From: Ectopseudomonas guguanensis
Lineage (GTDB): Bacteria > Pseudomonadota > Gammaproteobacteria > Pseudomonadales > Pseudomonadaceae
Direction: 5' to 3'
Length of the DNA: 64,000 bases
Assembly: GCF_900104265.1 (NCBI RefSeq)
Contig: NZ_FNJJ01000012.1
Coordinates: forward strand, 79,983 to 143,982
The position numbers and the translations under genes are program-made. Every line of letters starts with the position of its first letter. The stretch's first letter is position 1. Below the pieces are notes generated by a model. The model was not told the origin of the DNA and did not search any database. It saw only the letters and a list, made by a program, of their open reading frames with translations. Below, piece by piece: positions 32,156 to 40,361 of the stretch.

Positions 32156-32835
32156 GCGAGGCTCCCGATCATGGTCTGCAGCAGCCGCTCGTCATCCAGC
32201 AGGGTGATGCTGTGTTCCCGCCATTGCAGGACGCCAGCGGTAAAACGGCTGATGGTGCGCTTTTCATCATGCTTGGCGCTGCCGATACGCGCCAGGGGAA
32301 TGCGCTGGATGCCGCTGACCTCATCCACCGGGGTTACCAGCGGGCCGCTGTCGGTTTCGAGAATCAGCATCCGCGGGATTACCCGGCGCTCGCTGCGGCG
32401 GGTGTCCTGCCCGGGCTCGAGGTCGAGCAGCTCGGCCAGCGACAGGCAGGCGACCAGCGTGCCGCGCACATTGGTCACGCCAAGCAGGCCTCGATTCTTG
32501 CGGTGCGGCAGCACGTGGATCGGCGAGACCGGCATCACCTCGGCCAGGCAGCGAGTGGCAATGGCCAGCCATTGCTCGCCGAGGCGGAAGATCAGCAGCG
32601 AACGCTGTTCGCCTTGCATTTCCTCGGTTTCACCCTGGCCATAATCGTCATCCCCACGCTCCAGGGCGCTGCCGTAGCGATCGAGCAGGGCGATGGCCGC
32701 GGCGCCGTAGACCTCGCAGTTGCGGCAGTGGATGTGTCGCTCCAGGCGTGGGCAACTCTTGTCGCCGAACACGCCGATACGATTCCAGCAGTCGTCCACC
32801 GCGGGCTGGTGGTGCAGCAGGTTCTGATCAGTCAC
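32152..32835 (-). CDS. wspD: WspD, CheW-like coupling protein with N-terminal Cys/His cluster
   Basis: This 227-residue coupling protein links WspA to WspE. The CheW domain occupies about residues 75-225 (LLIFRLGEQWLAIAT, GVTNVRGTLVACLSL). The N-terminus carries a compact cluster CWNRIGVFGDKSCP followed by HIHCRNC, that is four cysteines and two histidines between residues 16 and 40, which could bind a metal; its role is not known to me. The first 8 nt overlap the end of wspC. Confidence 0.93.
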   Translation of the reverse strand: MTDQNLLHHQPAVDDCWNRIGVFGDKSCPRLERHIHCRNCEVYGAAAIALLDRYGSALERGDDDYGQGETEEMQGEQRSLLIFRLGEQWLAIATRCLAEVMPVSPIHVLPHRKNRGLLGVTNVRGTLVACLSLAELLDLEPGQDTRRSERRVIPRMLILETDSGPLVTPVDEVSGIQRIPLARIGSAKHDEKRTISRFTAGVLQWREHSITLLDDERLLQTMIGSLA

Positions 32836-34075
32836 CTTCGCCTACCTCGGGGTTCTGGGCGCGCCGATACAGGCGCTGGGCACCTGCTTCATCACCCTGT
32901 GCCTGCAGGTGCGCGGCCAGGTGCGTGAGCGCTTCGCGATGCTGTGGTTCGAGATAGATCGCCTTGCGGTAGTAGGCGCAGGCCTGGTCGCCCTGGCCTG
33001 CCGAATCACAGATCAGGCCCAGCCAGTAATAGGCGGCGGCGCTGGGGCCGTGCTGCTGCAGATGTTGCTCGCTGCGCTGGCGCGCCTCGTCGGTGCGCCC
33101 GGCATTGGCCAGGTGGGCAACCTCGGTCCAGATATCCACTGCGACCGCTGCTGGCGCCGCTGCACCGAGCGTCCTGGTCACGGGTCTTGGCCTGCTCGGC
33201 GGGCTGGGGCGCGGCGCCGTGATCGCTGCCGGTCGCGTGCGATTGCCTGGCGCACGGAACGGCAGGCTGGCGGCCGGTATGGTTGACGCCATACGAAAGG
33301 CGAAGGTCTGTTGCCGGCCCAGCGCCTGCAGGCCGTTCTGGCTGGCCAGGCTGGCTTCGGCCGGACCGATGAACAGCGTGCCGCCTTCCTGCAGCTGGCG
33401 CTTGAGCAACTCCAGCACACGCAACTGAGTCGGCCGATCGAAGTAGATCAGCAGGTTGCGACAGAAGATGAAGTCATAACCGGGCTCGCCGGCGAACAGG
33501 CCGGGATCGAGCAGGTTGCCGGTGCGTAACCTGACACAGCTGCGCACCCGCTCGGCGAGCAGAAAGCCGCCGGTGGCCTGCTCGTCGAAGAAGCGCTCGC
33601 GAAAGGCCAGGGCATCGCCGCGGAACGAGTTGCGTCCGTACAGGCCCTGGCGTGCCTGTTCCAGCACCCTGTCGCTGACGTCCAGCGCGTCGATCCGGAA
33701 CTGCTCGGCGGCGAAGCCGGCGTCGAGCAGGGTCATGGCGATGGAGTAGGGCTCTTCGCCGCTGGAGCAGGGCAGGCTGATCAGGCGCAGCGGGCGGGCG
33801 CCGTGCAGCTGGGTGTGACGCTCCTGGGCCAGGCTGGCCAGCGCGTTGAACGATTCCGGGTAGCGGAAGAACCAGGTCTCCGGCACCACCACGGCTTCCA
33901 CCAGCGCCTGCTGCTCGCGCGGCGAGCCGCCAAGTGTGGTCCAGTAGCCTTCCAGATCGTGCTGGCCGAGGGCGCCCATGCGCTGGCGCACGGCGCGTTC
34001 GATCACGCTGCGGCCGACCGATTCGGCGTCCAGGCCGATGCGGCTTTTGAGCAGGCGTTCGATATGCTCGATCAT
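32828..34075 (-). CDS. wspC: WspC, CheR-like methyltransferase with TPR tail
   Basis: This SAM-dependent methyltransferase methylates glutamates of WspA. The 415-residue protein has the CheR core (LPCSSGEEPYSIAM and FIFCRNLLIYF) in residues ~1-265, a low-complexity linker rich in Pro, Arg and Ala (270-315), and TPR-like repeats at the C-terminus (YYWLGLICDSAGQGDQACAY onward). ATG 34075 begins 4 bp after wspB; the longer frame to 34114 overlaps wspB. Confidence 0.94.
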   Translation of the reverse strand: MIEHIERLLKSRIGLDAESVGRSVIERAVRQRMGALGQHDLEGYWTTLGGSPREQQALVEAVVVPETWFFRYPESFNALASLAQERHTQLHGARPLRLISLPCSSGEEPYSIAMTLLDAGFAAEQFRIDALDVSDRVLEQARQGLYGRNSFRGDALAFRERFFDEQATGGFLLAERVRSCVRLRTGNLLDPGLFAGEPGYDFIFCRNLLIYFDRPTQLRVLELLKRQLQEGGTLFIGPAEASLASQNGLQALGRQQTFAFRMASTIPAASLPFRAPGNRTRPAAITAPRPSPPSRPRPVTRTLGAAAPAAVAVDIWTEVAHLANAGRTDEARQRSEQHLQQHGPSAAAYYWLGLICDSAGQGDQACAYYRKAIYLEPQHREALTHLAAHLQAQGDEAGAQRLYRRAQNPEVGEGD

Positions 34076-34079
34076 GCCG

Positions 34080-34574
34080 TCAGCCCTGGTCCGTTGGCTG
34101 GAACAGCAAGGCACGCACGTCGTCGTCGAGCAGGCCGGCGACCTCGATACGCTGGATCATGCCGCGGGCGTCGCGTTGCAGCGGGCCGAGATAATCCGCC
34201 TGGCCCGCTTCCAGACCGCTGGCCTGGAAGGCCTCGCCAGGCAGGCGCAGGGTATCGGTGGCCTGCTCGAGAATCAGCCCGAGCACCGGTGATCGCTCGC
34301 CCTGCGCTCGATCGAAGCGCACCAGCACCAGCCGTGTACTGCTGCGTGGCAGCGCCGGGCGGCCCAGCACGCGGCGGCTGAGATCGAGTACCGGGATCAT
34401 CCTGCCGCGATGCTCGAACAGCCCGGCTACCCAGGGCGGCGCTTCGGGAACCTGCTTCAGGCGGCGCAGCGGCAACACCTCGACCACCTGGCTGGCGGGC
34501 AGGGCATAGCGATCCTCGCCGAGCTGGAACTGCAGGTGCAGTTCGCCCTTCGCCGCTTTGCTGGAGGCCGGCAT
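34080..34574 (-). CDS. wspB: WspB, CheW-like coupling protein
   Basis: The 164-residue protein is a single CheW domain (LQFQLGEDRYALPASQVVEVLPL, WVAGLFEHRGRMIPVLDL). It lies between wspA and wspC with only 2-4 bp gaps and is one of the two CheW paralogues of the Wsp complex. Confidence 0.94.
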   Translation of the reverse strand: MPASSKAAKGELHLQFQLGEDRYALPASQVVEVLPLRRLKQVPEAPPWVAGLFEHRGRMIPVLDLSRRVLGRPALPRSSTRLVLVRFDRAQGERSPVLGLILEQATDTLRLPGEAFQASGLEAGQADYLGPLQRDARGMIQRIEVAGLLDDDVRALLFQPTDQG

Positions 34575-34576
34575 GC

Positions 34577-36205
34577 TCAGACCTTGAAGCGGCTGACGCC
34601 AACGCGCAGGTTGTTGGCCACCTGGTTGAGCTCGTCGATGGCGGCGCCGGCCTGGCGCAGCGAGTCGACGGTCTGGCTGCTGGCCTCACCGAGCTGCACC
34701 AGCGCCTGGTTGATCTGCTCGGCGCCGGTGGACTGTGCCTGCATGCCTTCGTTGACCATCTGGATGCGCGGCGCCAGGGCCTGCACCTGCTGGATGATCT
34801 GGCTGAGCTGATCGCCCATCTGCGCCATTTCGCCGATACCGCGGCGCACTTCCTCGGAGAACTTGTCCATGCCCATCACGCCGGCCGAGACCGCGGATTG
34901 AATCTCGCGCACCATCTGTTCGATGTCGTAGGTGGCCACGGCGGTCTGGTCGGCCAGTCGGCGCACTTCCACCGCGACTACGGCGAAGCCCTTGCCGTAC
35001 TCACCGGCTTTCTCCGCCTCGATGGCGGCGTTGAGCGACAGCAGGTTGGTCTGATCCGCCACCTTGACGATGGTGGTCACCACCTGGGTGATGTTGCCGG
35101 CCTTCTCATTGAGGATCGACAGCTTGCCGTTGACCACGTCGGCCGCGCCCATCACCTGATGCATGATCTCTTCCATGCGCGCCAGGCCGAGCTGGCCGGT
35201 GCCGGCGAGGATCGAGGTCTGCTCGGCGGTGTCGGAAACCTCGCCCATGGTGCGCACAAGGTCACGTGAGGTGGCGGCGATCTCCCGTGACGTGGCGCCG
35301 ATTTCCGTGGTGGTGGCGGCTGTTTCGGTGGCCGTGGCCTGCTGCTGGCGCGAGGTGGCGGCGATCTCGGTGACCGAGGTGGTCATCTGCACCGCCGAGC
35401 GCTGGGCGTTGCCCACCAGGTTCTTGAGCTCGCCGACCATGCTGTTGAAGCCCAGCTCGATGGCGTTGAATTCGTCGCGCCGGTGCAGGTCCAGCTTCAC
35501 CGACAGGTCACCGCTCTCCAGAGCCTTGAGGCTGGTGACGATGCGATTGACCGGCGTGGTGATGGCGCGCATCAGCAGCCAGCCGCACAGCGCCGCAACC
35601 ACGATGGCCAGCAGAATGGCGATCAGCAGGCCCGCTTCCAGAGTGCGAACGGCGCTGCGAATCTCCAGCGCGGCGGCGTCGGCCTGGCTGCGATTCATCT
35701 CGATCAGGTCGCTGAGCAGGCGCTGGCCCTTCTCCCATTCCGGGAACACGCGCTCGGCGCTGAACTGGCGAGCCTGCTTCAGCCCGACCTGGGGCAGGAT
35801 GTCGAGCAACTGCGCGTGACGGTTCAGGTACTGGCGCTGGGCCTGGCGAAACTGTTCGGCCAGGGCAAGTTCCTGCTCGTCTGCGGTGGCGCCCTGGTAG
35901 CGGCCGAATTCCTCGTCGAGCGCCTGTTCCAGGGTGGCGAACTGGTCACGGTAGGCACCGAGTCGATCGGATTCGCCGTCGTCGTCGAAACGCAGCAGCA
36001 TGCGACGGGTGTCGAGCATGTGCCGAGCCCAGATTTCCTGAGCCTTGCCGGGGTAATAAAGGCCGAGAATCGACTCGTTGCGGATGCCGTTGGCCTCGTC
36101 TTCGATCTTCATCAGGCGCAGATAGGAAACGCCTGCCAGGAGGACGAGAACGGTGATGATCAGCAGGAAGCTGAGGATGATTCGATTGCGTACGGTCAGG
36201 TTCAT
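34577..36205 (-). CDS. wspA: WspA, membrane chemoreceptor of the Wsp system
   Basis: This inner-membrane receptor detects surface contact or envelope stress and drives WspE. It has a first helix at ~8-28 (IILSFLLIITVLVLLAGVSYL), a four-helix-type periplasmic domain, a second helix near 190, a HAMP domain and the signalling tip VADQTNLLSLNAAIEAEKAGEYGKGFAVVAVEVRRLADQT. ATG 36205 gives MNLTVRNRI and 542 residues, which I recall as the P. aeruginosa length; in-frame ATGs at 36214 and 36241 are alternatives, and none has a strong ribosome site. Confidence 0.94.
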   Translation of the reverse strand: MNLTVRNRIILSFLLIITVLVLLAGVSYLRLMKIEDEANGIRNESILGLYYPGKAQEIWARHMLDTRRMLLRFDDDGESDRLGAYRDQFATLEQALDEEFGRYQGATADEQELALAEQFRQAQRQYLNRHAQLLDILPQVGLKQARQFSAERVFPEWEKGQRLLSDLIEMNRSQADAAALEIRSAVRTLEAGLLIAILLAIVVAALCGWLLMRAITTPVNRIVTSLKALESGDLSVKLDLHRRDEFNAIELGFNSMVGELKNLVGNAQRSAVQMTTSVTEIAATSRQQQATATETAATTTEIGATSREIAATSRDLVRTMGEVSDTAEQTSILAGTGQLGLARMEEIMHQVMGAADVVNGKLSILNEKAGNITQVVTTIVKVADQTNLLSLNAAIEAEKAGEYGKGFAVVAVEVRRLADQTAVATYDIEQMVREIQSAVSAGVMGMDKFSEEVRRGIGEMAQMGDQLSQIIQQVQALAPRIQMVNEGMQAQSTGAEQINQALVQLGEASSQTVDSLRQAGAAIDELNQVANNLRVGVSRFKV

Positions 36206-36321
36206 CATATCCATGGGGCCTGGCTGATCAGGGTTGCGCATCGATTACAGCATATCGGCGTGGCGCCGTTTTGCCTGGGTGTCCCGACTGTAAACCTTAT
36301 CCGGGACGGGACAAAGGCAAT

Positions 36322-36345
36322 AAAAAAGCCGGCTTGTGGCCGGCT
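36322..36345 (-). terminator. Rho-independent terminator after ppa
   Basis: On the minus strand AGCCGGCCACAAGCCGGCT is followed by TTTTTTA. It separates ppa from the wsp operon. Confidence 0.9.
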
Positions 36346-36364
36346 CTTCGGAGGTGGTCAGGAC

Positions 36365-36892
36365 TTATTTTTGGTAAGCCGCGACTGCCTTGTTGATCAG
36401 GCCGCGGGCTTCTTCAGCGCCGCCCCAGCCTTCTACCTTGACCCACTTGCCCTTCTCGAGATCCTTGTAGTTCTCGAAGAAGTGCTTGATCTGCTCGATC
36501 AACAGCGCGGGCAGGTCGGTGTATTCCTGAACGTCCTTGTACAGAACGGTCAGCTTGTCGTGCGGAACCGCAACCAGCTTGGCGTCGCCGCCGGCTTCGT
36601 CGCTCATGTGCAGTACGCCCACCGGACGGGCGCGGATCACCGAACCCGGCGCGACCGGGTAGGGAGTCACGACCAGCACGTCGAGGGGGTCGCCGTCGTC
36701 GGCCAGGGTGTGCGGGATGAAACCGTAGTTGGCCGGGTAGAACATCGGGGTGGCCATGAAGCGGTCGACCATCAGGCAGTCGCTGTCATGGTCGATCTCG
36801 TATTTGATCGGCGCATGGTTGGCCGGGATTTCGATGGCAACGTAGATGTCGTTCGGCAGGTCTTTACCAGCCGGGATCTTGCTGTAGCTCAT
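36365..36892 (-). CDS. ppa: Inorganic pyrophosphatase (family I)
   Basis: The 175-residue cytoplasmic enzyme hydrolyses pyrophosphate and shows the family acidic motifs EIDHDSDCLMVDRF, YPANYGFIP and DDGDPLDVLV. The start MSYSKIPAGKDLPNDIYV at 36892 follows GGGAG. It is monocistronic with its own terminator. Confidence 0.97.
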   Translation of the reverse strand: MSYSKIPAGKDLPNDIYVAIEIPANHAPIKYEIDHDSDCLMVDRFMATPMFYPANYGFIPHTLADDGDPLDVLVVTPYPVAPGSVIRARPVGVLHMSDEAGGDAKLVAVPHDKLTVLYKDVQEYTDLPALLIEQIKHFFENYKDLEKGKWVKVEGWGGAEEARGLINKAVAAYQK

Positions 36893-36969
36893 GGGGGAAC
36901 TCCCAGGAAGGGCCAAAAAAGTGGGGCGCATTATAGGCGGATTCGCATGGCGTTACTACGCCACGTGAA

Positions 36970-37797
36970 TCAGCCATTGGTCGCGGTTTCGACCGTCTCG
37001 TAGTCAGGGTGTTCCGCCTGCAGGCGCTGCAATCGGGCCAGGGTGTCCTGGCGGTAGAACAGCGTCAGTTGCCGGTAGACCTCGGGAAAGGCCGCGGCGA
37101 GCAGATCCGGTGCGCTAAAGAAGTATTCGCTGGTCACGGCAAAGAACTCCGCCGGGTCTTCGGCCGCGTAGGGGTCGATGGCGGTTTCCGCCTCGGGGTT
37201 GGCATCCAGCTCTGCGTTCAGTGCGTCATAGGCGCTCTGCATGGCGTGGGCCCAGTCCTGCACACGCATGTCGCGGTGCAGCGGCGGTAGGCCGTTGGCA
37301 CTGCCTTCGAGCATGTCCAGCTTGTGCGCCAGCTCGTGGATCACCAGGTTGTAGCCTTCCCAGCCGCCGCTGGCCTCGACACCGGGCCAGGCGAGGATCA
37401 CCGGTCCCTGTTGCCAGGCTTCGCCGCTGCGTGCGTCGTCCCATTCGTGTTCGATGCCGCTGGCATCGCGGTGGCGTTGCGGGCTGAGGAAGTCATCGGG
37501 GTAGAGCACGATCTCGTGAAAACCCTGGTACCAGTCCAGATCGCCCAGGTGCAGTAGCGGCAACTGCGCCTGGGCGGCCAGCAGCAGGTGCTCGACCGGG
37601 CCGAGCTGCAGGCCGGGCAGAGCCGTCAGGTGCTTTTCATGCAGGAACAGCACGGCGCGCTCGCGCAGCTGCTGCTCCTCGTGTTCGTCGAGGCCATCGA
37701 GAATCGGCAGGCGCCTGCGTACTTCCGCCCAGTGGGCAGGGTCGACAGGGTTGCGTTCGAGGGTGCGACGACGGCGCCAGGCCTTGAAGGACCACAT
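36970..37797 (-). CDS. mtfA: MtfA-family zinc metallopeptidase
   Basis: The ~275-residue protein has the gluzincin motif HELAHKLDM and the downstream EFFAVTSEYFF glutamate typical of MtfA, which in E. coli is linked to Mlc and glucose PTS control. No signal peptide. The start MWSFKAWRRRRTLERNP at 37797 matches the family; the longer upstream frame has no support. It is divergent from the pseudokinase gene. Confidence 0.9.
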   Translation of the reverse strand: MWSFKAWRRRRTLERNPVDPAHWAEVRRRLPILDGLDEHEEQQLRERAVLFLHEKHLTALPGLQLGPVEHLLLAAQAQLPLLHLGDLDWYQGFHEIVLYPDDFLSPQRHRDASGIEHEWDDARSGEAWQQGPVILAWPGVEASGGWEGYNLVIHELAHKLDMLEGSANGLPPLHRDMRVQDWAHAMQSAYDALNAELDANPEAETAIDPYAAEDPAEFFAVTSEYFFSAPDLLAAAFPEVYRQLTLFYRQDTLARLQRLQAEHPDYETVETATNG

Positions 37798-37911
37798 GCA
37801 TGCAGGCTCGTTGGAAACATCCGGCCACCATAAGGGCGCCCGGCGCTGGCGACAAGTCGGCACAAAGGCTGCAACACCGCCGGCAGCTTCGCTGCAGCAG
37901 GAGGGTCGAGC

Positions 37912-39495
37912 ATGGCGCTGCAATTGCTGGAACATCCCGGAATCAGCCTGGCATCCGGCACCGGACTGGACCTGCCACACCAGGCCGCGCGGGCTCGGGC
38001 GATGTGGCTGGCCGGTCGCCAGCAGCACCCGCCGCTACTGCTGGTGATGCTCCTTTGGGCGCGCCACTGCCCCGACGTGGTGCAAAGCCTGGAGCATCAG
38101 CTCGATGCGCTATTCGCCGATTTTCGCTGCACGCCGCAGGCCTGGAGCGAAACCCAGGCGGCGCGCCAGGTGCTGGCAGCGCTGAATCTGCAACTGTTTC
38201 GTCGTCAGCAGGGCGGGCGCGGCATCGCGGAGCTGCATGCCGGCGTGTTGCTGCTTCAGGGCGAGGAGTTGCAGTTCCTGCAGGCCGGCAGCGTCGGCCT
38301 GGCGCGCGCGCAGGTCAACGATCTGCACATCCTGCCCGGGCGCGAGGGCCAGGCCCTTGGTACCCAGGCGGAGCTGGCGCTGGTGCAGCACAGCCTGCAG
38401 CCAGGGCGTGGCGAGCATCTGTTGCTGGCGCCACAGCCGCTGCTCGACGTCAGCGATCTGCAACGGCTGCGTACTCCTGCAGAGATGACGCTGGACGCGA
38501 TGCTGCAACCCTTGCTGCAGGCTCCGGGCGCTGCGGTATTGCTACGCATCGGTGAAAGACAATGTCCGCCAGTGTTGCTACCAGCGCCGGCAAGACCCGC
38601 ACTGAGGCAGATTGTCTGCGGTCAGCAAGTCGATGGCTGGACGTTGTTGCGCGAATGTCCCTATGGCCCGTCAGGGCGCATGTTCGTCGGCCGCGATGCG
38701 GACGGTCGAGAAGCCGTGCTCTGGTTCGCCGACGAGGACGCCGACGAGGCCTTCTGGCAGCGCGAGTGGGCCTTGCGACGCAGCCCGCAACAGGCCTTGC
38801 CGCAGGTACTCTCGATGCACCAGGCCCGCAGCCATGCATACCTGGCTATGGACAAACCGCCACGCGGCATGCGCAACCTGCTCGATTGGGTCGCCGCCCG
38901 GGGCGCGCCGGATGCACAAACGCTGCTGCGCATCGTGACGCAATTGATCGCCGCCGTGCGCTCGCTGCAGCGCCGCGGCATGCAGGGGTTGTGGCTCAAC
39001 CCCAGGCAGATCCTGCTCGGCGATGACGGACAGGTGATGCTGTTGCCAGGTGCGGCCGCGATTCTTCCGGGTGTTGCGCGGCAGCCGCTACCCGAACAGG
39101 CGGTGCCGCTGGCGCCCGAGCTGCGCGGTGGTCGTGCGCTGGACGGTCGTGCGGATCAGTTCGCCCTGGCGGCGCTGGTCTACTGGCTGATGTGCGGGCA
39201 ATGGCCAGCAGCGGCGCGTGAGAATGTCGGCCCAGGCCACTGCTATGTGCCCCTGGCCAGCTTCGCTGTGCAGGTGCCGCAAGGTTGGGATGGGGTATTG
39301 GCCCGTGCGCTGGCGCCGCAGCCGCAGGCGCGTTTCGAAGCGCTTTCGGAGTTTCAGCTGGCGCTGCAGCAGCCCTTGCACGAACGGCGCAACCACGCGC
39401 TGCGGCGCGTGCCCCTGCAACCGGCGCGCCTGGCTGCGTTGGGGCTGTTCGCCTTGCCGCTGCTGTTGGGGCTGCTGCTCAGTCTCGGCGGCTGA
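37912..39495 (+). CDS. Degenerate PP2C-kinase fusion (pseudophosphatase/pseudokinase), membrane anchored
   Basis: The 527-residue protein has the layout of pseudomonad bifunctional Ser/Thr phosphatase-kinase proteins: a PP2C-like half (~1-220), a kinase-like half (~235-490) and a C-terminal membrane helix (LAALGLFALPLLLGLLLSL). The PP2C aspartate motifs are missing (LLAPQPL where VSDG is expected), and the kinase part has neither HRDxKxxN (MQGLWLNPRQILL instead) nor DFG (VMLLPGAAA instead). The frame is intact, so it is likely expressed as a non-catalytic scaffold, or is a slowly decaying paralogue. ATG 37912 follows GGAGGG. Confidence 0.7.
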   Translation: MALQLLEHPGISLASGTGLDLPHQAARARAMWLAGRQQHPPLLLVMLLWARHCPDVVQSLEHQLDALFADFRCTPQAWSETQAARQVLAALNLQLFRRQQGGRGIAELHAGVLLLQGEELQFLQAGSVGLARAQVNDLHILPGREGQALGTQAELALVQHSLQPGRGEHLLLAPQPLLDVSDLQRLRTPAEMTLDAMLQPLLQAPGAAVLLRIGERQCPPVLLPAPARPALRQIVCGQQVDGWTLLRECPYGPSGRMFVGRDADGREAVLWFADEDADEAFWQREWALRRSPQQALPQVLSMHQARSHAYLAMDKPPRGMRNLLDWVAARGAPDAQTLLRIVTQLIAAVRSLQRRGMQGLWLNPRQILLGDDGQVMLLPGAAAILPGVARQPLPEQAVPLAPELRGGRALDGRADQFALAALVYWLMCGQWPAAARENVGPGHCYVPLASFAVQVPQGWDGVLARALAPQPQARFEALSEFQLALQQPLHERRNHALRRVPLQPARLAALGLFALPLLLGLLLSLGG

Positions 39496-39522
39496 CGGTC
39501 AGCCGCCATTCTGATGACGCGG

Positions 39523-39978
39523 TCAGTCGGCGTTGATCGGCAGTACGTAGTTCTTGAACTGCTCGTCCTCGACGAAGCCGATGGACTCGTAGACCTTCTG
39601 CGCCACCTCGTTGTCACGGCTGGTGGCCACGCGCATGCGTACGGCGTTGGTTTCCTTGGCCATCTGCTTGGCGGTATGTAGCAGGCGGTCGGCGACCAGT
39701 TGGCGGCGCGCATCCTCGGCCACGTAGATGTCGTTGAGGATCCACACGCGCTTGAGCGACAGCGACGAGTAGCTGGGATAGAGCTGGCAGAAACCGAGCA
39801 GCTTGTCCTCATCGTCGGCCAGGGCCAGGTAGATCACCGACTCCTTGCGCCGCAGGCGCTTCTCGAGGAACTTGCGCGACGACTCGGGGTAGGGCAGTTC
39901 GTTGTAGAACTCGCGGTATTTGACGAACAGCGGGGTCAGCAGGTCCAGGTGCTCCAGGGTGGCTTGGACGATGCGCAT
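39523..39978 (-). CDS. GNAT-family N-acetyltransferase
   Basis: The 151-residue protein has the GNAT fold, with RVWILNDIYVAEDARRQLVADRL as the beta4/acetyl-CoA loop region and a C-terminal DNEVAQKVYESIGFVED motif. The acceptor is unknown. It is convergent with the pseudokinase gene, and a MITE-like element lies upstream. Confidence 0.88.
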   Translation of the reverse strand: MRIVQATLEHLDLLTPLFVKYREFYNELPYPESSRKFLEKRLRRKESVIYLALADDEDKLLGFCQLYPSYSSLSLKRVWILNDIYVAEDARRQLVADRLLHTAKQMAKETNAVRMRVATSRDNEVAQKVYESIGFVEDEQFKNYVLPINAD

Positions 39979-40036
39979 GGCGGGCCTCGGCTTCTGTGAT
40001 TGAACTGGATGGACGATGCAGCTGTTGTGCCAGCGT

Positions 40037-40182
40037 TAGCAGGCTGTTGAAAAACTACCTGCGTTGCCATTGCTGCGTTAAAAACAGGCTCAAAATGCTC
40101 ATTTACAACTCGTAAACTGCGCTTTTTCGCCTGTTTTTGCCTTGCACTGGCTGCCTCGCCTACGTTTTTCAACGGCCTGCTA
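40037..40182. repeat. MITE-like palindromic element, copy 2
   Basis: A 146-bp unit with 19-bp inverted ends TAGCAGGCTGTTGAAAAAC and GTTTTTCAACGGCCTGCTA (one mismatch) has the core ATGCTCATTTACAACTCGTA shared with copy 1. No transposase is present. The rest of the 383-bp gap 39979-40361 contains the mpl promoter region and no visible gene. Confidence 0.8.
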
Positions 40183-40361
40183 GCCGATGCTGCCTCAAAG
40201 CCAGTTGAATGCGCAATCCAAGCAAGCGTTTGATTTCGGCTGGTCGGCAACTTGCTCGTGACGCATGGGTCTGAGCAGGGCGCAGCAGCCGCCCGCTGGG
40301 CGCTGTGCTAACCTGCGGCCATCGCTTCACGCCCCTGCGTCGGGCTTCATAGAGGTCATTC

